Positions 49,102 to 60,885 of a stretch of 64,000 bases of DNA are shown here, piece after piece; position 1 is the first letter of the stretch, and each line of letters opens with the position of its first letter. The notes under the pieces were generated by a model, which was not told the DNA's origin, made no database searches, and saw nothing but the letters and a program-made list of their open reading frames with translations. The DNA is from Linyphia triangularis (taxonomy: Eukaryota; Arthropoda; Arachnida; Araneae; Linyphiidae): assembly GCA_963978545.1 (NCBI GenBank), contig OZ021732.1, forward strand, positions 65,727,214 through 65,791,213, read 5' to 3'. Made by a program: the position numbers and the translations under genes.

Positions 49102-50831
49102 TCCTAACCAGCTATTTCGCTATGATTCATGGGTACATAACAATCAAAATATCACAAGTTTTACGTATTTATGGCTATACTTGCCGCATTATCAGATGTA
49201 CCAAAAAAGTACCGAGCCATTGAAAAAATCATATTTTTCAGTAATTGCTAAATAATGGCTCTAATGATTTTGTTCAAAATAGCTGTGGTAATGCCTCTTA
49301 AGGTGTTCTATACAGCGCCTCTTCGAAATTCTAGTAAAAAGGCTTCAATGGCTAAAAAGTTGAAAAATGTACGAACGAGACCCGTCATCGTATATTTTGG
49401 GTACCCGTTTTGACGCTTCGTGAACCATGTTCGCTTCACGCGCTGAAAAATTTATTGGTACACATAAGCACATCATGCTCACTTCGCTTGGTGGGATGCT
49501 CATTAGTGTGAAATCATGGGTAAGTTGGTTCGTTTCGCTCCCAAAAAGGTTCATTGCTATGGCACATAATCCCTTTAATATAATTAGCCCCCCCCCCCCC
49601 CATCTCCCCACTCCTTCCGAGAATTCTTTTAAACCCTCCTAAATTTCAGAGTTTAACTCATATTGGAAATCACTTTATAGAAAAGTTTTGAAAATTTAGA
49701 GAATGTAATAAAAGGGTAACAAAATAAAATTTTAACGTTAAAAAAATAAATTAAAATTTTTATTTTCTGTTTGTAAAAGTCCAAAACTACTTTTGTTTGA
49801 AATATCAGAGATCTACGCTCTTGAAACAAAACTTGAAATAAACAAGAAAGACATTTCTATATAATGAAAAAAAAAAAAAAGGAAAAACAGTGTAATTCTA
49901 ACCTACAAAACAAAAAGAATTTGGTGTGGGGAAACTTTCTACCCTTTTTCCTTTGCAACTTCTAGAGATAAAAATCTTATCTCCCCTTTCATGTTGTCGA
50001 AATCTTGCTACCCTCTATCAAGGTTTATTTCCATAGTCCCTTTTTTGTGATATGTGTCCGGTTGAAAGAATGTGATAAAAATAATATATATATTTAAAAA
50101 TTAAAATTAATTAAAAACGATTAAAACTTTACATTCTGTTTATCAAAAGTCCATATTAGACGGACAAAAGTATTTGTGTTGAAAATTTCAGAACTCTATG
50201 CCTATAAAAGGAAGTAGAATTCTGTAAAGGGACAGACAGGACAGAAAAACATCAGATTCTTTGTTTTATTATTATAGATAAAACGTTTTTGAAAATGATA
50301 TATTTATTTTAAATGATTACTTACATAAATTCTTTATGTACAAACATGTTTAGTAGTATCACAGGTAAACTATTCATAGATTTTTATAGAATTGGATATA
50401 TTATTAGGACATGGTATTAAACAAAATATCGAAATTTAAAATTACTAGATCCGATAGCGATATATATATCATAACTTGCCAAACAATATAGGCATTCTTT
50501 TCTGCTGTAACCTTGCTAATGAAGGAGTGGTAAACCAAAACTTGTAATCACTCTCAAATTATTAGCTAAATATACTCTTGTGAGGGTAACCGAAACTAAA
50601 AAAGAAAAGAAGAAGGGGGGGGGAGGGGGGGGGGAAGGAACTAGGTCAAAACCGTTAAAATATTTCAAGTTTCTTTATTACTTCTCGACAGTGTTCGCCA
50701 GTAAAATATATCCAAAGCGTACTTTCACCTACCTCTCTAAATTTTAAGGGGTATTTTTAAAATCTAAAGGGAATTTTTAGATTAATTAAAAAAAAGAGAA
50801 GCAAAAAAAGTTTCTTGACAAAATTAATAAC
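49102..50831. other. Intergenic with diverged ~140-bp units
   Basis: Single units related to the 36.6-37.5 kb array occur at about 49740-49860 and 50100-50280; the second ends in the same TTTTATTATTATAGAT phrase. C-run at 49590-49602 and G-runs at 50616-50633. No genes. Confidence 0.5.
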
Positions 50832-51657
50832 TGCAACAACAGGGACGACGCGAACTGGGGGCGTAGGGGGCGACTCGCCCCCCCAAAGTTTTAGAAAGTT
50901 GGACATTCGGCAAATTTTGCAAATTTCATCGAGATCTTTCTTTTTCTAAAGTCGAACCACAATAAAATTGAACTTAATAAAAAAAAAAAAAAAAAAAAAA
51001 AATTGAACAAAAATATCGGAATGCAGCGTGACCCGAGTTTGACGAATCGGCATTTTTACACTAGAAGTCAATTATAGGGGAGCCGGGTGTCTTTTTTGCC
51101 GAATACAATGATGGACTGCCCCCCGAACGCAAATATTACCTTATAAATATCTTCATTATCTCACCCCGTCAATGTTTTTAGAAAGGCTGGTAGTTGGCAA
51201 ATTTCCGAAATTTCATCCCTTCTTTTAAAAATGCCAAGTGACGGATGTTACAAAACATATTGAATGGAAAAAAGTACAAATAATTAAAATCATCATTATT
51301 ATTACAAAATTGTGATCACACTGCAGCCTAAGTTGAAGGTCGGCAATTTTGTATTGGAATAAGTATATCCTTTTTGATAGGAACATTAAAATAATCTAAT
51401 CATTGATTTCTTCACTGACATTATATAACTTTGATGTGTTACAGTAGATGATATATTTGTGGTACGTCAGATAACTCCTCAAAAACCATCAGATACACAT
51501 TAAACGTCATTTATATAAAGTATGTAATGTACGTCATACGAGTTAAAGGTTTTATACAAAATATCAAAACACCAAAATTTTTGTATACGAAAATTGACCC
51601 GCATTTTACAAAGTTATTGCAATTAATGTGAAGTAGAATTCCATAAATGATGTTGTA

Positions 51658-52411
51658 TACAGGATGGTCATAAAGAAACTTGGCCGTTATATGAACATCT
51701 AGAGACAGTCTCGTTCAACAGATCGAGATGAGATTTCAGGTATAGTTATTTAGAGGTATGGGGTCGGAATTCTGTGAATTTCAGCAAAATGGCGCTCACA
51801 CTTAAGCCGGTTATAGTTACGAATGGCAACGCTTGCTTTTTCCTATCGAAAAATGATCACCGCATGTGAAAACTCTAAAGAGCGTTGGAACGGTACGTGT
51901 ATCACAAAAAACAGACTCGTAATGGACGCACAAAATACAGATCTGCGACTGACCAACAAAAACACGATCGGAGCAATGGAGGCCGCTCGCCAAATATTCA
52001 TCTTAGAAAACCGATTAAATTGCCTGTGATGGCACTCATGTGAACTTAGGCCTCTATCAAATGCAAATTTCCATTGTGTGTCTCGATCGCGTGTTTGTTG
52101 GCTGTTCGCAGAGCTTTTTTTTTGTGCGTGCATAATGCGTTCGTTTTTTTTGTGATACAGGTACTATTCCACCACTCTTTAGGGTTTTCTCATGCTCTGA
52201 GCATTTTGAGACAGGAAAAAGGCGCTGTCATTCGAAAATTTCAAGTGTATGTATAACTATAACCATTACCGTGAGCGCCACTTGTTGAAATTCGCAGAAT
52301 CTCGAGCTCATACCTCTGAATTACTATACCTGAAATCTCATCTCGATCTGTTAAAGGGAACGGAAGCTAGAGCCCCATATATCGGCAAAGTTTCTTTTTG
52401 ACCACCTTGTA
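51658..52411. mobile_element. Long-hairpin MITE (~754 bp, TA termini)
   Basis: Starts TACAGGATGGTCATAAAGAA and ends as the complement of TACAAGGTGGTCAAAAAGAA. The arms remain paired for ~300 bp, including GAGATGAGATTTCAGGTATA, GTATCACAAAAAA and CGCACAAAA. TA at both ends fits Tc1/mariner-type insertion. Confidence 0.88.
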
Positions 52412-52734
52412 CTTCATATATTGAAAATGCATTCCCAAAATAGTGCATGTCACATGTAAACTGGAAGGCAATATCGAATTTATTCCAACAAAATAATCTT
52501 TGGAAAAGTATTGAAAGGTTTACTATCTAAAATTCTTAATGTTTCCCGTGCTCAAATAGTTATGGCCCGACATTGTCCGGTACAACCAAGTTCAGTGTAT
52601 TGCAAATTATGAGTATCCTTTCATTCATATCCTCGATTTCTGACGCAGTTTGTCCTTTGTGTTGCCCTTGCGCCTAATAAATCTGACAAACAACTAACCA
52701 ACCTATCCTGGATTTCACCACTTTATACTCTAAA

Positions 52735-53685
52735 CAGGGGCGTAGCCAGGATTTTTTTTCCGGGGGGGCTGAGAAATTATAAATGTCAACTTCGGAAACA
52801 ATAATTATCATTCAATAATTTACAAATCAAAATTAATCAAACTAAAAAACAAATAAACACTTTTTGGGATTGTAATACTTTTAGCACATATAGCATAATT
52901 AGTTACTGGAATTTTAAAACTATATGGTAATTAATTTAGGTAAACATATTTCAATAAAAATATATTAATTATTAAAATATTATAATTAAATCAATTTATT
53001 ATTGGAGTTATAATGTTATTGCCAACAATAACCATTAACATTTGATTAACAAAGTCCCAATCTAACGCTTTAACGTCAAAATCCGCATGCCCAGCGAAAT
53101 AGGTCAATAGTTTAAAAAAAAAGCTTTATGATCGTAACCATTTATATAAAATAATTTATTTGAATAGTGAAAAATTGCACTTACCTTGAATGGGGTAGAA
53201 ATAAGAAATTTCTTATATAGAGAATTCTGAAGTGTTTAACAAAGTGGGATCCGAGCAATGTTGAATATGTATACAATGCTGCTCTTGGAGGTTGGAGATG
53301 TCTGCTAAGAAAGAGCCGGTTTGTGGCTTTCTGGAACCCCTTGTCACCTATTGTACTAGTGAACCAGAGTCCCTGGGGGGGGGGGCAGAGGGATCATGGA
53401 CTACGAAAGTCCGCACCAACGAGACTAGACATCGCGTATCACGTCGACTAGTCATCACACCTGAAGTCTGGAGTGCTACATTCAGGACAGATTCAACTTA
53501 ATTCGATTCGTTAATAATTCCAGTGCTTTGTCTGTCCAATTTCAAAAAATTAGAAAATAACGAAAACTTGTGTTAATTTCAAATTTTAATTATCCAAGCA
53601 TAAATAGATCTATTTCTGACTTTCGAGGTTTGAAAATTTCGGAGGGGGCTGCAGCCCCATCAGCCACCCCCTGGCTACGCGCCTG
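52735..53685. mobile_element. Nonautonomous hAT element (CAGGGGCGTAGCCAGG)
   Basis: TIRs CAGGGGCGTAGCCAGG and complement of CAGGCGCGTAGCCAGG (15/16), with an exact 8-bp duplication ACTCTAAA (52727-52734, 53686-53693). A CpG-richer segment at 53230-53510 may be captured DNA; its short open frame is not recognised. Same family as 29775-31214. Confidence 0.93.
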
Positions 53686-53987
53686 ACTCTAAACATCGAG
53701 AAAAAATTGTCTTTCAGATAAACTAGGTTTTCTTAGTCTAAATACCTTTAAAAATATTTCAAATTGGTTCAATAAATCTCAAATTAGGTTCAAAACCATT
53801 ACATGTGGGTAAGGGAAATGGGGGGTGGGTTTTTGGAAATTTCATGCTGACAGTGACGTTCCTCATGCTTTGAAGATCAAATGTGCAATTTCTTCTTTCT
53901 CAAGATCGGAATAACACTGTAGATTTGAATACCTCCCCCTCACCTTTCCCGAAAAACCCCACAGGTACTATTCCTTATATAGTTTGG

Positions 53988-54169
53988 TTGGTTGGTTGTA
54001 TTCAGATTATCTGGCGCCGTCAGCAACACGAGGGCTATAATGCGCCGAAACTTTCGTCATTAGACAAGCCAACATACATTTACAAACACCCATGCCTAAC
54101 ACGGGACTCGGAACCCGCAACCTCGCGGTCTAGAAGCCAGCACGCTAATCACTATACCGTTTGGTCGGC
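53988..54169 (-). mobile_element. tRNA-derived SINE, copy 3 (youngest-looking)
   Basis: Exact 15-bp duplication CCTTATATAGTTTGG (53973-53987, 54170-54184). The minus strand has the tRNA-like head with A box TAGTGATTAGCGTGC and a B box carrying one extra C. The CCAACCAACCAA tail is intact. Nested in the 5-kb hAT. Confidence 0.95.
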
Positions 54170-54184
54170 CCTTATATAGTTTGG

Positions 54185-55760
54185 ATTGTTGTGTGTATGA
54201 CATGCTTTTTTATAGATCTGAATATTTTGTCACTAAATTCGAAGTTCAATTAGTTACGAATAATTTACCTTTCTGCATATAAATATTATAGTTTGGTTTA
54301 ATGCTAAAGTAATCCATTTCATTTTAATTCCGCATAGGAAAAAAAAAAAAAAAAAAAACACTAGCATTTTCAAGTTTATTTTCCTTCTTGAATAAATGAT
54401 TATTTTTCAAAAAACGAGTAATATTTGCAGAAATTAATGCTGAAAAACCACACCACATCAGTGAAAAACCACAAAAAAAAAAAAATCATTTAATTAAATC
54501 CAGCAATTTTAGCAAAAATATATACTCGAAGTAACTACTTTTAAGAAATAGGTTTCTGGATTGAAATGTTACAAAAAAAAATTAAGTTTTATTATTAACA
54601 CATTTTTCAACAAAAATCAAAATCTTTTATTTTTTAGTTAGGAAAATGTGTTAAAAAGTATTTAAAAATTAAATAATTAACAAAACGTTTTTAATAATTA
54701 TTGTCTTTTGCAATGCAATTATAGTGTCCATGAGCGCCTACATGATTATTTGCAGGGAGGTGTAAGGCGACGAAAAGGTTTTTGTTTAATCCTTGATTTT
54801 TCGAAGATGGGAATTGGATTTCCTAATTGGATGGTAGTTAATAATTGTGCATTAATGTTCTGTTCAAATTGATAAATTAATATCTATATATTTTTTTCTT
54901 GTAAATTTTCCCACTTTTTTTCCCCGTTACCTTAATTTTAGAAATCCAGAGGGGAGGGAGTGCAAGTGCATGTTTTTTATGTCCCTGACATTGTATCTAT
55001 TATAAAAATTGCAGTGCTTCGCGTAGGGAATTTTCTGAAATAGCAATAGTCCGCCAGAATTATAAAAAGAAGAATTTTTTCAGAATTTGTTTTTTGATCA
55101 ACCTTTATACAATTCTTTGTAAAAAAGTCACCTATTTGATCAATAATTTACATCTATTTAATTCCATGTTAAAGTGCTATTTTCCAACCACTTTTACACG
55201 TTTAATTAATTTTTTTCGAAACTGCAATTTGAATATTTAAAAAAAAAGTTGTATCGAAATGAAGCACTCGTACTACTGAGGTTACTGAATTGGTTTGAGA
55301 TTGTGGGAGAAATTCTATCTATCTGCAAGGTATAAATGTCTTCCCCCTCCAAATAAAAACGCTTCCAAAAATAATCTCCTTTGTTCGGAGAGAAAGGGGT
55401 AATTTACTAAAAAGAAATGAAAAATTAAATGAATTTGAAGGAACTTTAACTATAATGTGATGGGAATTTACTTAAAATTTGACATTAATTACATATTAAT
55501 AAAAAACCATAAAATATAAAAAATTGTTTAAACGGTAATTTAAAAGTAATTAAAACTAATTACACATTAAACAAAATAATAACAATTAAATAAAAAAATG
55601 CATTAACAATTAGTTTTACATTAATTAACATTTAATTATGTATTAATAATTAATTATATATTAATTATTCATATATTAATTAAAAATTATTTATACGTTA
55701 ATTTTACATTAATAAAAATTAGTTAACAATTTAGTAACATCTTAATTTATATTTTCTACA
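54185..55760. other. AT-rich right interior of the 5-kb hAT
   Basis: Poly(A) runs (54340-54358) and TTAATTA-rich sequence; no coding signal. Confidence 0.5.
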
Positions 55761-55892
55761 TTTACACCGGACATGCCTTGATTTCAGTCGGCAAAAGGGT
55801 GTCTTCGCCCCCCCAACCAAAATTCTTAGTGACGGCCCTGTGCAACAATAACAGTGTTGCACGATCACGATTTCGCGTAGCAGAGCGGAAAT

Positions 55893-56120
55893 ATGCTTTT
55901 TAAATTACTAAAAACACTTGATCGTTTTAACCTTAAACTAACTATTAACACTGTGCCGTTCGGTGACACCATCACGTTGGCGTCCCACGAAACTATCGGC
56001 AAATGCCGGCAATACTACAAAAACTATAGCTCAAATGACGGAGAAGTAAAACTTGACGATTTACGATATCCTGAAAATCTCGAAAAAACGCCGGCGATAG
56101 ACATAAGCGAAATGAACTGA
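55893..56120 (+). CDS. Small unrecognised ORF (75 codons)
   Basis: Follows directly after the 5-kb hAT in CpG-containing DNA that differs from its AT-rich surroundings. Encodes MLFKLLKTLDRFNLKL, then charged sequence with GKCRQYYKNY and ending DISEMN. No domain recognised; may be an exon or chance ORF. Confidence 0.25.
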   Translation: MLFKLLKTLDRFNLKLTINTVPFGDTITLASHETIGKCRQYYKNYSSNDGEVKLDDLRYPENLEKTPAIDISEMN

Positions 56121-56420
56121 ACTTCTGAACTACAGTCCTACTGGCGCCAAATAAACAAAAACAAAACAAAAAAATAATCCCGATTAGGCATGCGAACGAC
56201 ACAGTGTTAATCTACGTTTTCCATTAATTTCACGCATGATGGTTACCTTTTTTCTCGATTTTGTATAAGAGGACATGGTAAAAAGCCGGCGAAATACCAT
56301 TTAATTAAGGAGCGTACGATAATTACATTTGGAAATCGTGGGACAACCCCCCCCCCCCCCCTTCTCTCTACAATTCGCCTATTAAAACTGCACATGGTAT
56401 CAGCAGCCAATCAATGACTT

Positions 56421-56725
56421 TGTGGCGCCTACCACAGCCCACCAGAAACCATACTCTGACGTCATGCCAAGAACTCTATTCCATCTAATGATGAAGAGAA
56501 GGACCTGGCAACAAAAGTTAATGTTGACTTGAAGAGCTCAGATTTTAAACAGTTGATGTTCACGCTAAATGCAATGTTATGTTTGTCCAATTGTAACGCA
56601 ACCTACTTCATTTAAATTTAATTGTTTTAATCCTATTCTTAAGTAAATAAATAGTAACTGTTATGTACGAGAGCACAGAGAGTGTTATTTACCATAGATA
56701 TAACACGCACACGTGCTTCACTACA
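56421..56725 (+). repeat. 5' LTR of the intact Gypsy element
   Basis: About 305 bp, starts TGTGGCGCCTACCACAGCCC and ends CTTCACTACA. Contains an AATAAATAG signal near 56646 and poly-purine-poor promoter sequence. Confidence 0.85.
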
Positions 56726-56901
56726 ATGGTGACAGGACACATGCAACCTATGTAAACTGCAATCACGTTCCATCCCCTTGAATTTTGGACGCAAAAACAA
56801 ATTCCTGGATTATTTCGCCCAGACAACTGACGCCGAATCTCTGTGAGTAAATTGTTTCATTTTTCCCCGTATTACATTTCTGAAAGAACTGACTTGAAAA
56901 A

Positions 56902-57678
56902 ATGACCAATGAAGAAGCGATCGGCAGCGCACGCGGTGCAGATTTTCCGCCATCCATTGCACGAGTTGCAGTTAAAGCACCTCCGTTCTGGCGTGCTAAC
57001 CCGGAAATATGGTTTCGCCAGATGGAAAGCCAATTTGTTCTCGCAGGCGTGATGACAGAAACAACAAAGTTTCATCATGTCGTTTCGGCACTCCAGCCTG
57101 AGGAGCTTGCCATCGTTGGTGACCTCCTTTTAAACCCACCAGCAGAAAACCCATACACCGCCATCCGAAATCGCCTATGTATACAATACGCCGATACTGA
57201 GGAAGAACGTCTGCGTGACCTCATATCCGGCATGCAACTGGGGGACAAAAAACCTTCACGGTTGCTATTGGAAATGAAAAGCAAAGCCGGAAGAAGAGTA
57301 AGTGACGAGCTTTTAAAGTCACTATTTCTACAACGCCTTCCCGCACATGTACAGCAGATTCTAGCTATTTCTAACGATGAGCTAGAAAAATTGGCAGAGA
57401 TGGCTGATGGAATTCTGTCGGTTGCTGGCAGCGCTGCAATACAGGAGGTGAAAACAGAAGACAACACACTTCGGCAGATGCTGGCAGAAATTTCAACTCG
57501 CTTGTCACGACTGGAGACAAGACCTAGTACGCCGTCAAGAGATAGCTCTAGGCGAGGCAGCCGCCGACGAAGTTCAAGCCGTCCTCCAGCTGACCCAGAA
57601 CATTGTTGGTATCACCAGCGTTTCGGAAGAAGAGCGACAAAGTGTACAGCCCCATGTACTTTCGTGCAGGAAAACTAG
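56902..57678 (+). CDS. Gag of the intact Gypsy element
   Basis: 258 codons from ATG to TAG. APPFWRANPEIWFRQMESQF is a typical Gypsy gag capsid start, followed by helical capsid sequence to ~residue 190. Then come a Ser/Arg-rich basic stretch (RRGSRRRSSSR) and a C-x2-H-x9-C-x3-C motif (CWYHQRFG..ATKCTAPC) in place of the usual CCHC knuckle. Pol continues in the -1 frame; GGAAAAC at 57669-57675, just before the stop, is a candidate slip site. Confidence 0.88.
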   Translation: MTNEEAIGSARGADFPPSIARVAVKAPPFWRANPEIWFRQMESQFVLAGVMTETTKFHHVVSALQPEELAIVGDLLLNPPAENPYTAIRNRLCIQYADTEEERLRDLISGMQLGDKKPSRLLLEMKSKAGRRVSDELLKSLFLQRLPAHVQQILAISNDELEKLAEMADGILSVAGSAAIQEVKTEDNTLRQMLAEISTRLSRLETRPSTPSRDSSRRGSRRRSSSRPPADPEHCWYHQRFGRRATKCTAPCTFVQEN

Positions 57679-60600
57679 AGAGGCCGTCACTCGCGCAAGT
57701 GGGTGACGGCAAGGCTGAGGTGCTACGTTTGTACTTGGCGGACAAGTCAACAGCGTCACAGTATCTCATAGACACAGGTGCCGATGTTTCAGTGGTACCA
57801 CCCTCTGTCTTTGAGAAAAGCCGATCTCCTGCCAAGCTCCAGTTGTTCGCGGCGAACGGTACAACAATTCCCACTTTCGGTCAGAGACTCTTACAACGGA
57901 TATCTGTTGCGGATACAACCGGTATCCAGTTGGATTTAGGATTGCGACGTGCATTTCACTGGCCGTTCATCATCGCCTCAGTGTCCCATCCAATCATCGG
58001 GGCTGACTTCCTGAGACATTTTGGACTGCTGGTTGACATCCGACAGTGTTGCTTGATTGACCCTCTCACCCAGCTACGATCAAATGGCAAGGTTATTGTC
58101 AAGGAATCTCCCGGAGTGAAATCAATCTGGGGTGACACCAAGTTTCATTCCTTGCTCTCCAGGTTTCCTTCCCTCATTGAGGCCGGACCCACACCACGCC
58201 AGGTCAAGCACGGGATACAACATCACATTCCAACAAGTGGACCCCCTGTGTTCGCGCGACCAAGAAGACTTCCACCTGACAAACTCAAAGCTGCCAAGAG
58301 GGAGTTCGAGTACCTAGTGGCATCTGGCGTCTGCAGGCCTTCAAGCAGTTGCTGGTCCTCTCCCCTGCACATGGTCACAAAGAGCAACGGAGATTGGCGT
58401 CCGTGTGGAGATTTCCGCAAGCTAAACAGCATTTCGGTTCCAGACCGGTATCCAGTTCCACATATTCAGGACTGCCTGCAGGTGCTGGAAGGTAAGAAGC
58501 TGTTCTCCACCATCGACCTGGAAAAAGCTTATCACCAGATACCAGTCGCAGAGGAAGACATCAAGAAAACAGCTGTAACAACTCCATTTGGACTGTTCGA
58601 ATTTCTTTTCATGCCCTTCGGATTGTCAAATGCAGCTGCAACCTTCCAGCGATTTATTCACCATGTGTTGCAAGGTCTCGACTTCTGCGTTCCGTATTTC
58701 GACGACGTCCTTGTGGCTTCAGAAGATGAGGAACAACACCTTGAGCATCTTCAACAAATTTTCAAACGCTTTGAACAATATGGTGTTCGGTTGAATGCTT
58801 CTAAGTGTGTTTTTGGCCATACCGAAGTAAAATTTCTGGGACATATGGTGACTCCCAAAGGCATTACTCCACTGCCAGAAAGAGTGACAGCAATCACCAA
58901 CTTCCCAAAACCAGAGACTGTAAAAGAAATGCGTCGATTTCTGGCCATAAGCAATTTTTACAGACGGTTTGTTCCCAATGCAGCTTCAACTCAAGCACCG
59001 CTGAACGCATACCTGAAGGGTGCCAAAAAGAATGACAAACGGCCCATTGTCTGGACTGAGGAAACTTCTATTGCCTTCGATAGATGCAAGAAGGATTTAG
59101 CAGAGGCCACTGTCTTGCACCACCCATCCTCGCAAGCCACACTGGCAATAGTGGTTGATGCATCAGATTCTGCAATGGGAGCCGCACTGCATCAGCATGT
59201 AGAACAGGGTTGGCAGCCGCTTGCATTCTACTCGAAAACTCTCTCACCAGCACAAAAAAAGTACTCTGCATATGATAGGGAACTGCTAGCTGCCTACATG
59301 ACAATTAAATACTTTCGACATATGGTGGAAGGTCGAAGTTTTATCCTCTTCACCGACCACAAGCCCATCACTTATGCATTCTGCCAGAAGGAAGACAAAT
59401 GCTCACCGAGACAGCTGCGACAGTTAAACTATATCAGCCAATTCACCACAGATATCCGACATCTCAAGGGTACCGACAACTCAGTAGCTGATGCCCTGTC
59501 CCGAATAAATATCTCCATAATCAGCACACCATCACTTATCAACTTCCAACAGATGGCTGCAGAACAGCTTACTGATGTGGAATTGCAGAGGATTTTGTCA
59601 TCCCCAAATACAACGTCCCTAGGGTTACAGCCATTGTCTATTGGCCAACCAGCAGTTACTCTCTACTGTGACATTTCGACAAAATGCATTCGTCCTTTTG
59701 TGCCAGAACTATTTCGTCGAGAGGTGTTCAATAATCTTCACTCCCTTTCTCATCCAGGTGTTCGAGCATCAGTGAAACTGATTGGAGAAAGATACGTCTG
59801 GCCATCAATGAATGCAGACATCTCATCATGGGCACGCACATGCCTGCAGTGTCAACAATCCAAGGTGTCAAGACATACCAGAAACACAGTTGGCAGTATT
59901 GTTCCACCCAGTGCAAGGTTCGAGCATGTCCACATCGACCTGGTAGGCCCCCTTCCTCCATCGGAAGGTTTTCGCTATTGTCTCACATGTGTTGACAGAT
60001 TTTCGAAATGGCCAGAAGCTTTTCCTTTGGTGGACATCACAGCAGACACAGTTGCCAAAGCTTTCTACAGTGGTTGGGTTTCTCGCTTCGGCACCCCACT
60101 CAGGTTGACAACTGACCAGGGGACACAATTTGAGTCTTCTTTACATGATGCACTGACCAAGTTCCTGGGAACAGCTCGTCAAAGAACAACACCTTACCAC
60201 CCGGCATCAAACGGCCTTGTTGAGAGATTTCATCGACAGTTAAAGGCGGCAATCATGGCCCACGGAAACCCTCAGTGGACAGCAGTTCTGCCGACAATCC
60301 TTTTGGGTTTCAGAGCTGCATGGAAGGAAGATCTACAGGCTACTACAGCCGAGATGGTATATGGTTCAACTATCCGCATTCCTGGAGAATTCCTATGCCC
60401 CTCATCAAGTGTTCCTGACCCAACTACATTTGTGGGGAAGATGCGAGAGGCAATGAGTAAGCTACTCCCTCCAAATCCCCAGCTACATGGCAAACAGTCA
60501 GTTTTCATCAGCAAAGATCTGCCTACATGCAGTCACGTTTTTTTGAGAACGGATGCAGTGAAGAAAAGTCTGCAATCACCTTATGAAGGCCCTTTTGAAG

Positions 60601-60857
60601 TTGTCAGTCGGGGTGAGAGATTCTTCAAAATTCGAAGGGGCACCAAGGAGACGACAGTAAATATAGAACGTCTCAAGCCAGCCTACATAGCAAAGGAAGC
60701 TGACAGAAAGGCACTACCTGCAACAGATGCATCTACACCTACAACTAGCTCTCAAACAGAACCAGCATTGCCCCAGCAAGAAGCTCCAAATCCGGTCCTG
60801 GTAACGAGGACTACTCGATCAGGAAGAAGGGTGAAATTCAACAGCAGATACCTTTAA
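57603..60857 (+). CDS. Pol of the intact Gypsy element (protease, RT, RNase H, integrase)
   Basis: Open for 1,084 codons from the overlap with gag. Numbering from 57603: protease YLIDTGAD (D57) with IIGADFL; RT with FSTIDLEKAYHQI (D305), MPFGL and YFDDV (365-369). RNase H has D519 (VDASDS), D585 (FTDHKP) and D630 (VADALSR). The integrase zinc region is H713, H717, C747, C750. The D,D35E core is D779 (HIDLVGP), D838 (TTDQGTQF), E874 (NGLVERFHR). The C-terminal SH3-like part is followed by RSGRRVKFNSRY. All catalytic residues are present, so it may be functional. The TTG-encoded first residue is not a real start; translation should come from gag by -1 frameshift. Confidence 0.95.
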   Translation: MLVSPAFRKKSDKVYSPMYFRAGKLERPSLAQVGDGKAEVLRLYLADKSTASQYLIDTGADVSVVPPSVFEKSRSPAKLQLFAANGTTIPTFGQRLLQRISVADTTGIQLDLGLRRAFHWPFIIASVSHPIIGADFLRHFGLLVDIRQCCLIDPLTQLRSNGKVIVKESPGVKSIWGDTKFHSLLSRFPSLIEAGPTPRQVKHGIQHHIPTSGPPVFARPRRLPPDKLKAAKREFEYLVASGVCRPSSSCWSSPLHMVTKSNGDWRPCGDFRKLNSISVPDRYPVPHIQDCLQVLEGKKLFSTIDLEKAYHQIPVAEEDIKKTAVTTPFGLFEFLFMPFGLSNAAATFQRFIHHVLQGLDFCVPYFDDVLVASEDEEQHLEHLQQIFKRFEQYGVRLNASKCVFGHTEVKFLGHMVTPKGITPLPERVTAITNFPKPETVKEMRRFLAISNFYRRFVPNAASTQAPLNAYLKGAKKNDKRPIVWTEETSIAFDRCKKDLAEATVLHHPSSQATLAIVVDASDSAMGAALHQHVEQGWQPLAFYSKTLSPAQKKYSAYDRELLAAYMTIKYFRHMVEGRSFILFTDHKPITYAFCQKEDKCSPRQLRQLNYISQFTTDIRHLKGTDNSVADALSRINISIISTPSLINFQQMAAEQLTDVELQRILSSPNTTSLGLQPLSIGQPAVTLYCDISTKCIRPFVPELFRREVFNNLHSLSHPGVRASVKLIGERYVWPSMNADISSWARTCLQCQQSKVSRHTRNTVGSIVPPSARFEHVHIDLVGPLPPSEGFRYCLTCVDRFSKWPEAFPLVDITADTVAKAFYSGWVSRFGTPLRLTTDQGTQFESSLHDALTKFLGTARQRTTPYHPASNGLVERFHRQLKAAIMAHGNPQWTAVLPTILLGFRAAWKEDLQATTAEMVYGSTIRIPGEFLCPSSSVPDPTTFVGKMREAMSKLLPPNPQLHGKQSVFISKDLPTCSHVFLRTDAVKKSLQSPYEGPFEVVSRGERFFKIRRGTKETTVNIERLKPAYIAKEADRKALPATDASTPTTSSQTEPALPQQEAPNPVLVTRTTRSGRRVKFNSRYL

Positions 60858-60885
60858 TGTCTCGCTATCGCTGGTGGGGGGCTAC

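Larger units (their letters stand above)
50840..55840. mobile_element. 5-kb nonautonomous hAT element with nested insertions
   Basis: Left end CAGGGACGACG, right end complement of CAGGGCCGTCA; both ends have a CGCCCCCCC motif within 45 bp. An exact 8-bp duplication TGCAACAA (50832-50839, 55841-55848) supports one element. It holds a hairpin MITE (51658-52411), a second hAT (52735-53685) and a SINE (53988-54169). Remaining DNA is AT-rich with runs of TTAATTA-like sequence (55440-55760). No transposase found. Weak TIR pairing is the main doubt. Confidence 0.7.

Noticed and set aside
47752..49255. Plus-strand open frame that appears split in phase by the LINE at 47937-49090
   Set aside because: The left part is antisense to the THAP exon and its CpG-rich leader; the frame has no family match, so continuity across the LINE is chance plus the TSD.
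54105..54169. Possible functional tRNA gene on the minus strand (also at 2400-2464 and 32607-32671)
   Set aside because: The A and B boxes belong to SINE heads: each is followed by the same non-tRNA body and flanked by long TSDs, and one B box has an inserted base.
57075..60514. Minus-strand ORFs opposite gag-pol
   Set aside because: Antisense shadows; pol has all catalytic motifs on the plus strand.
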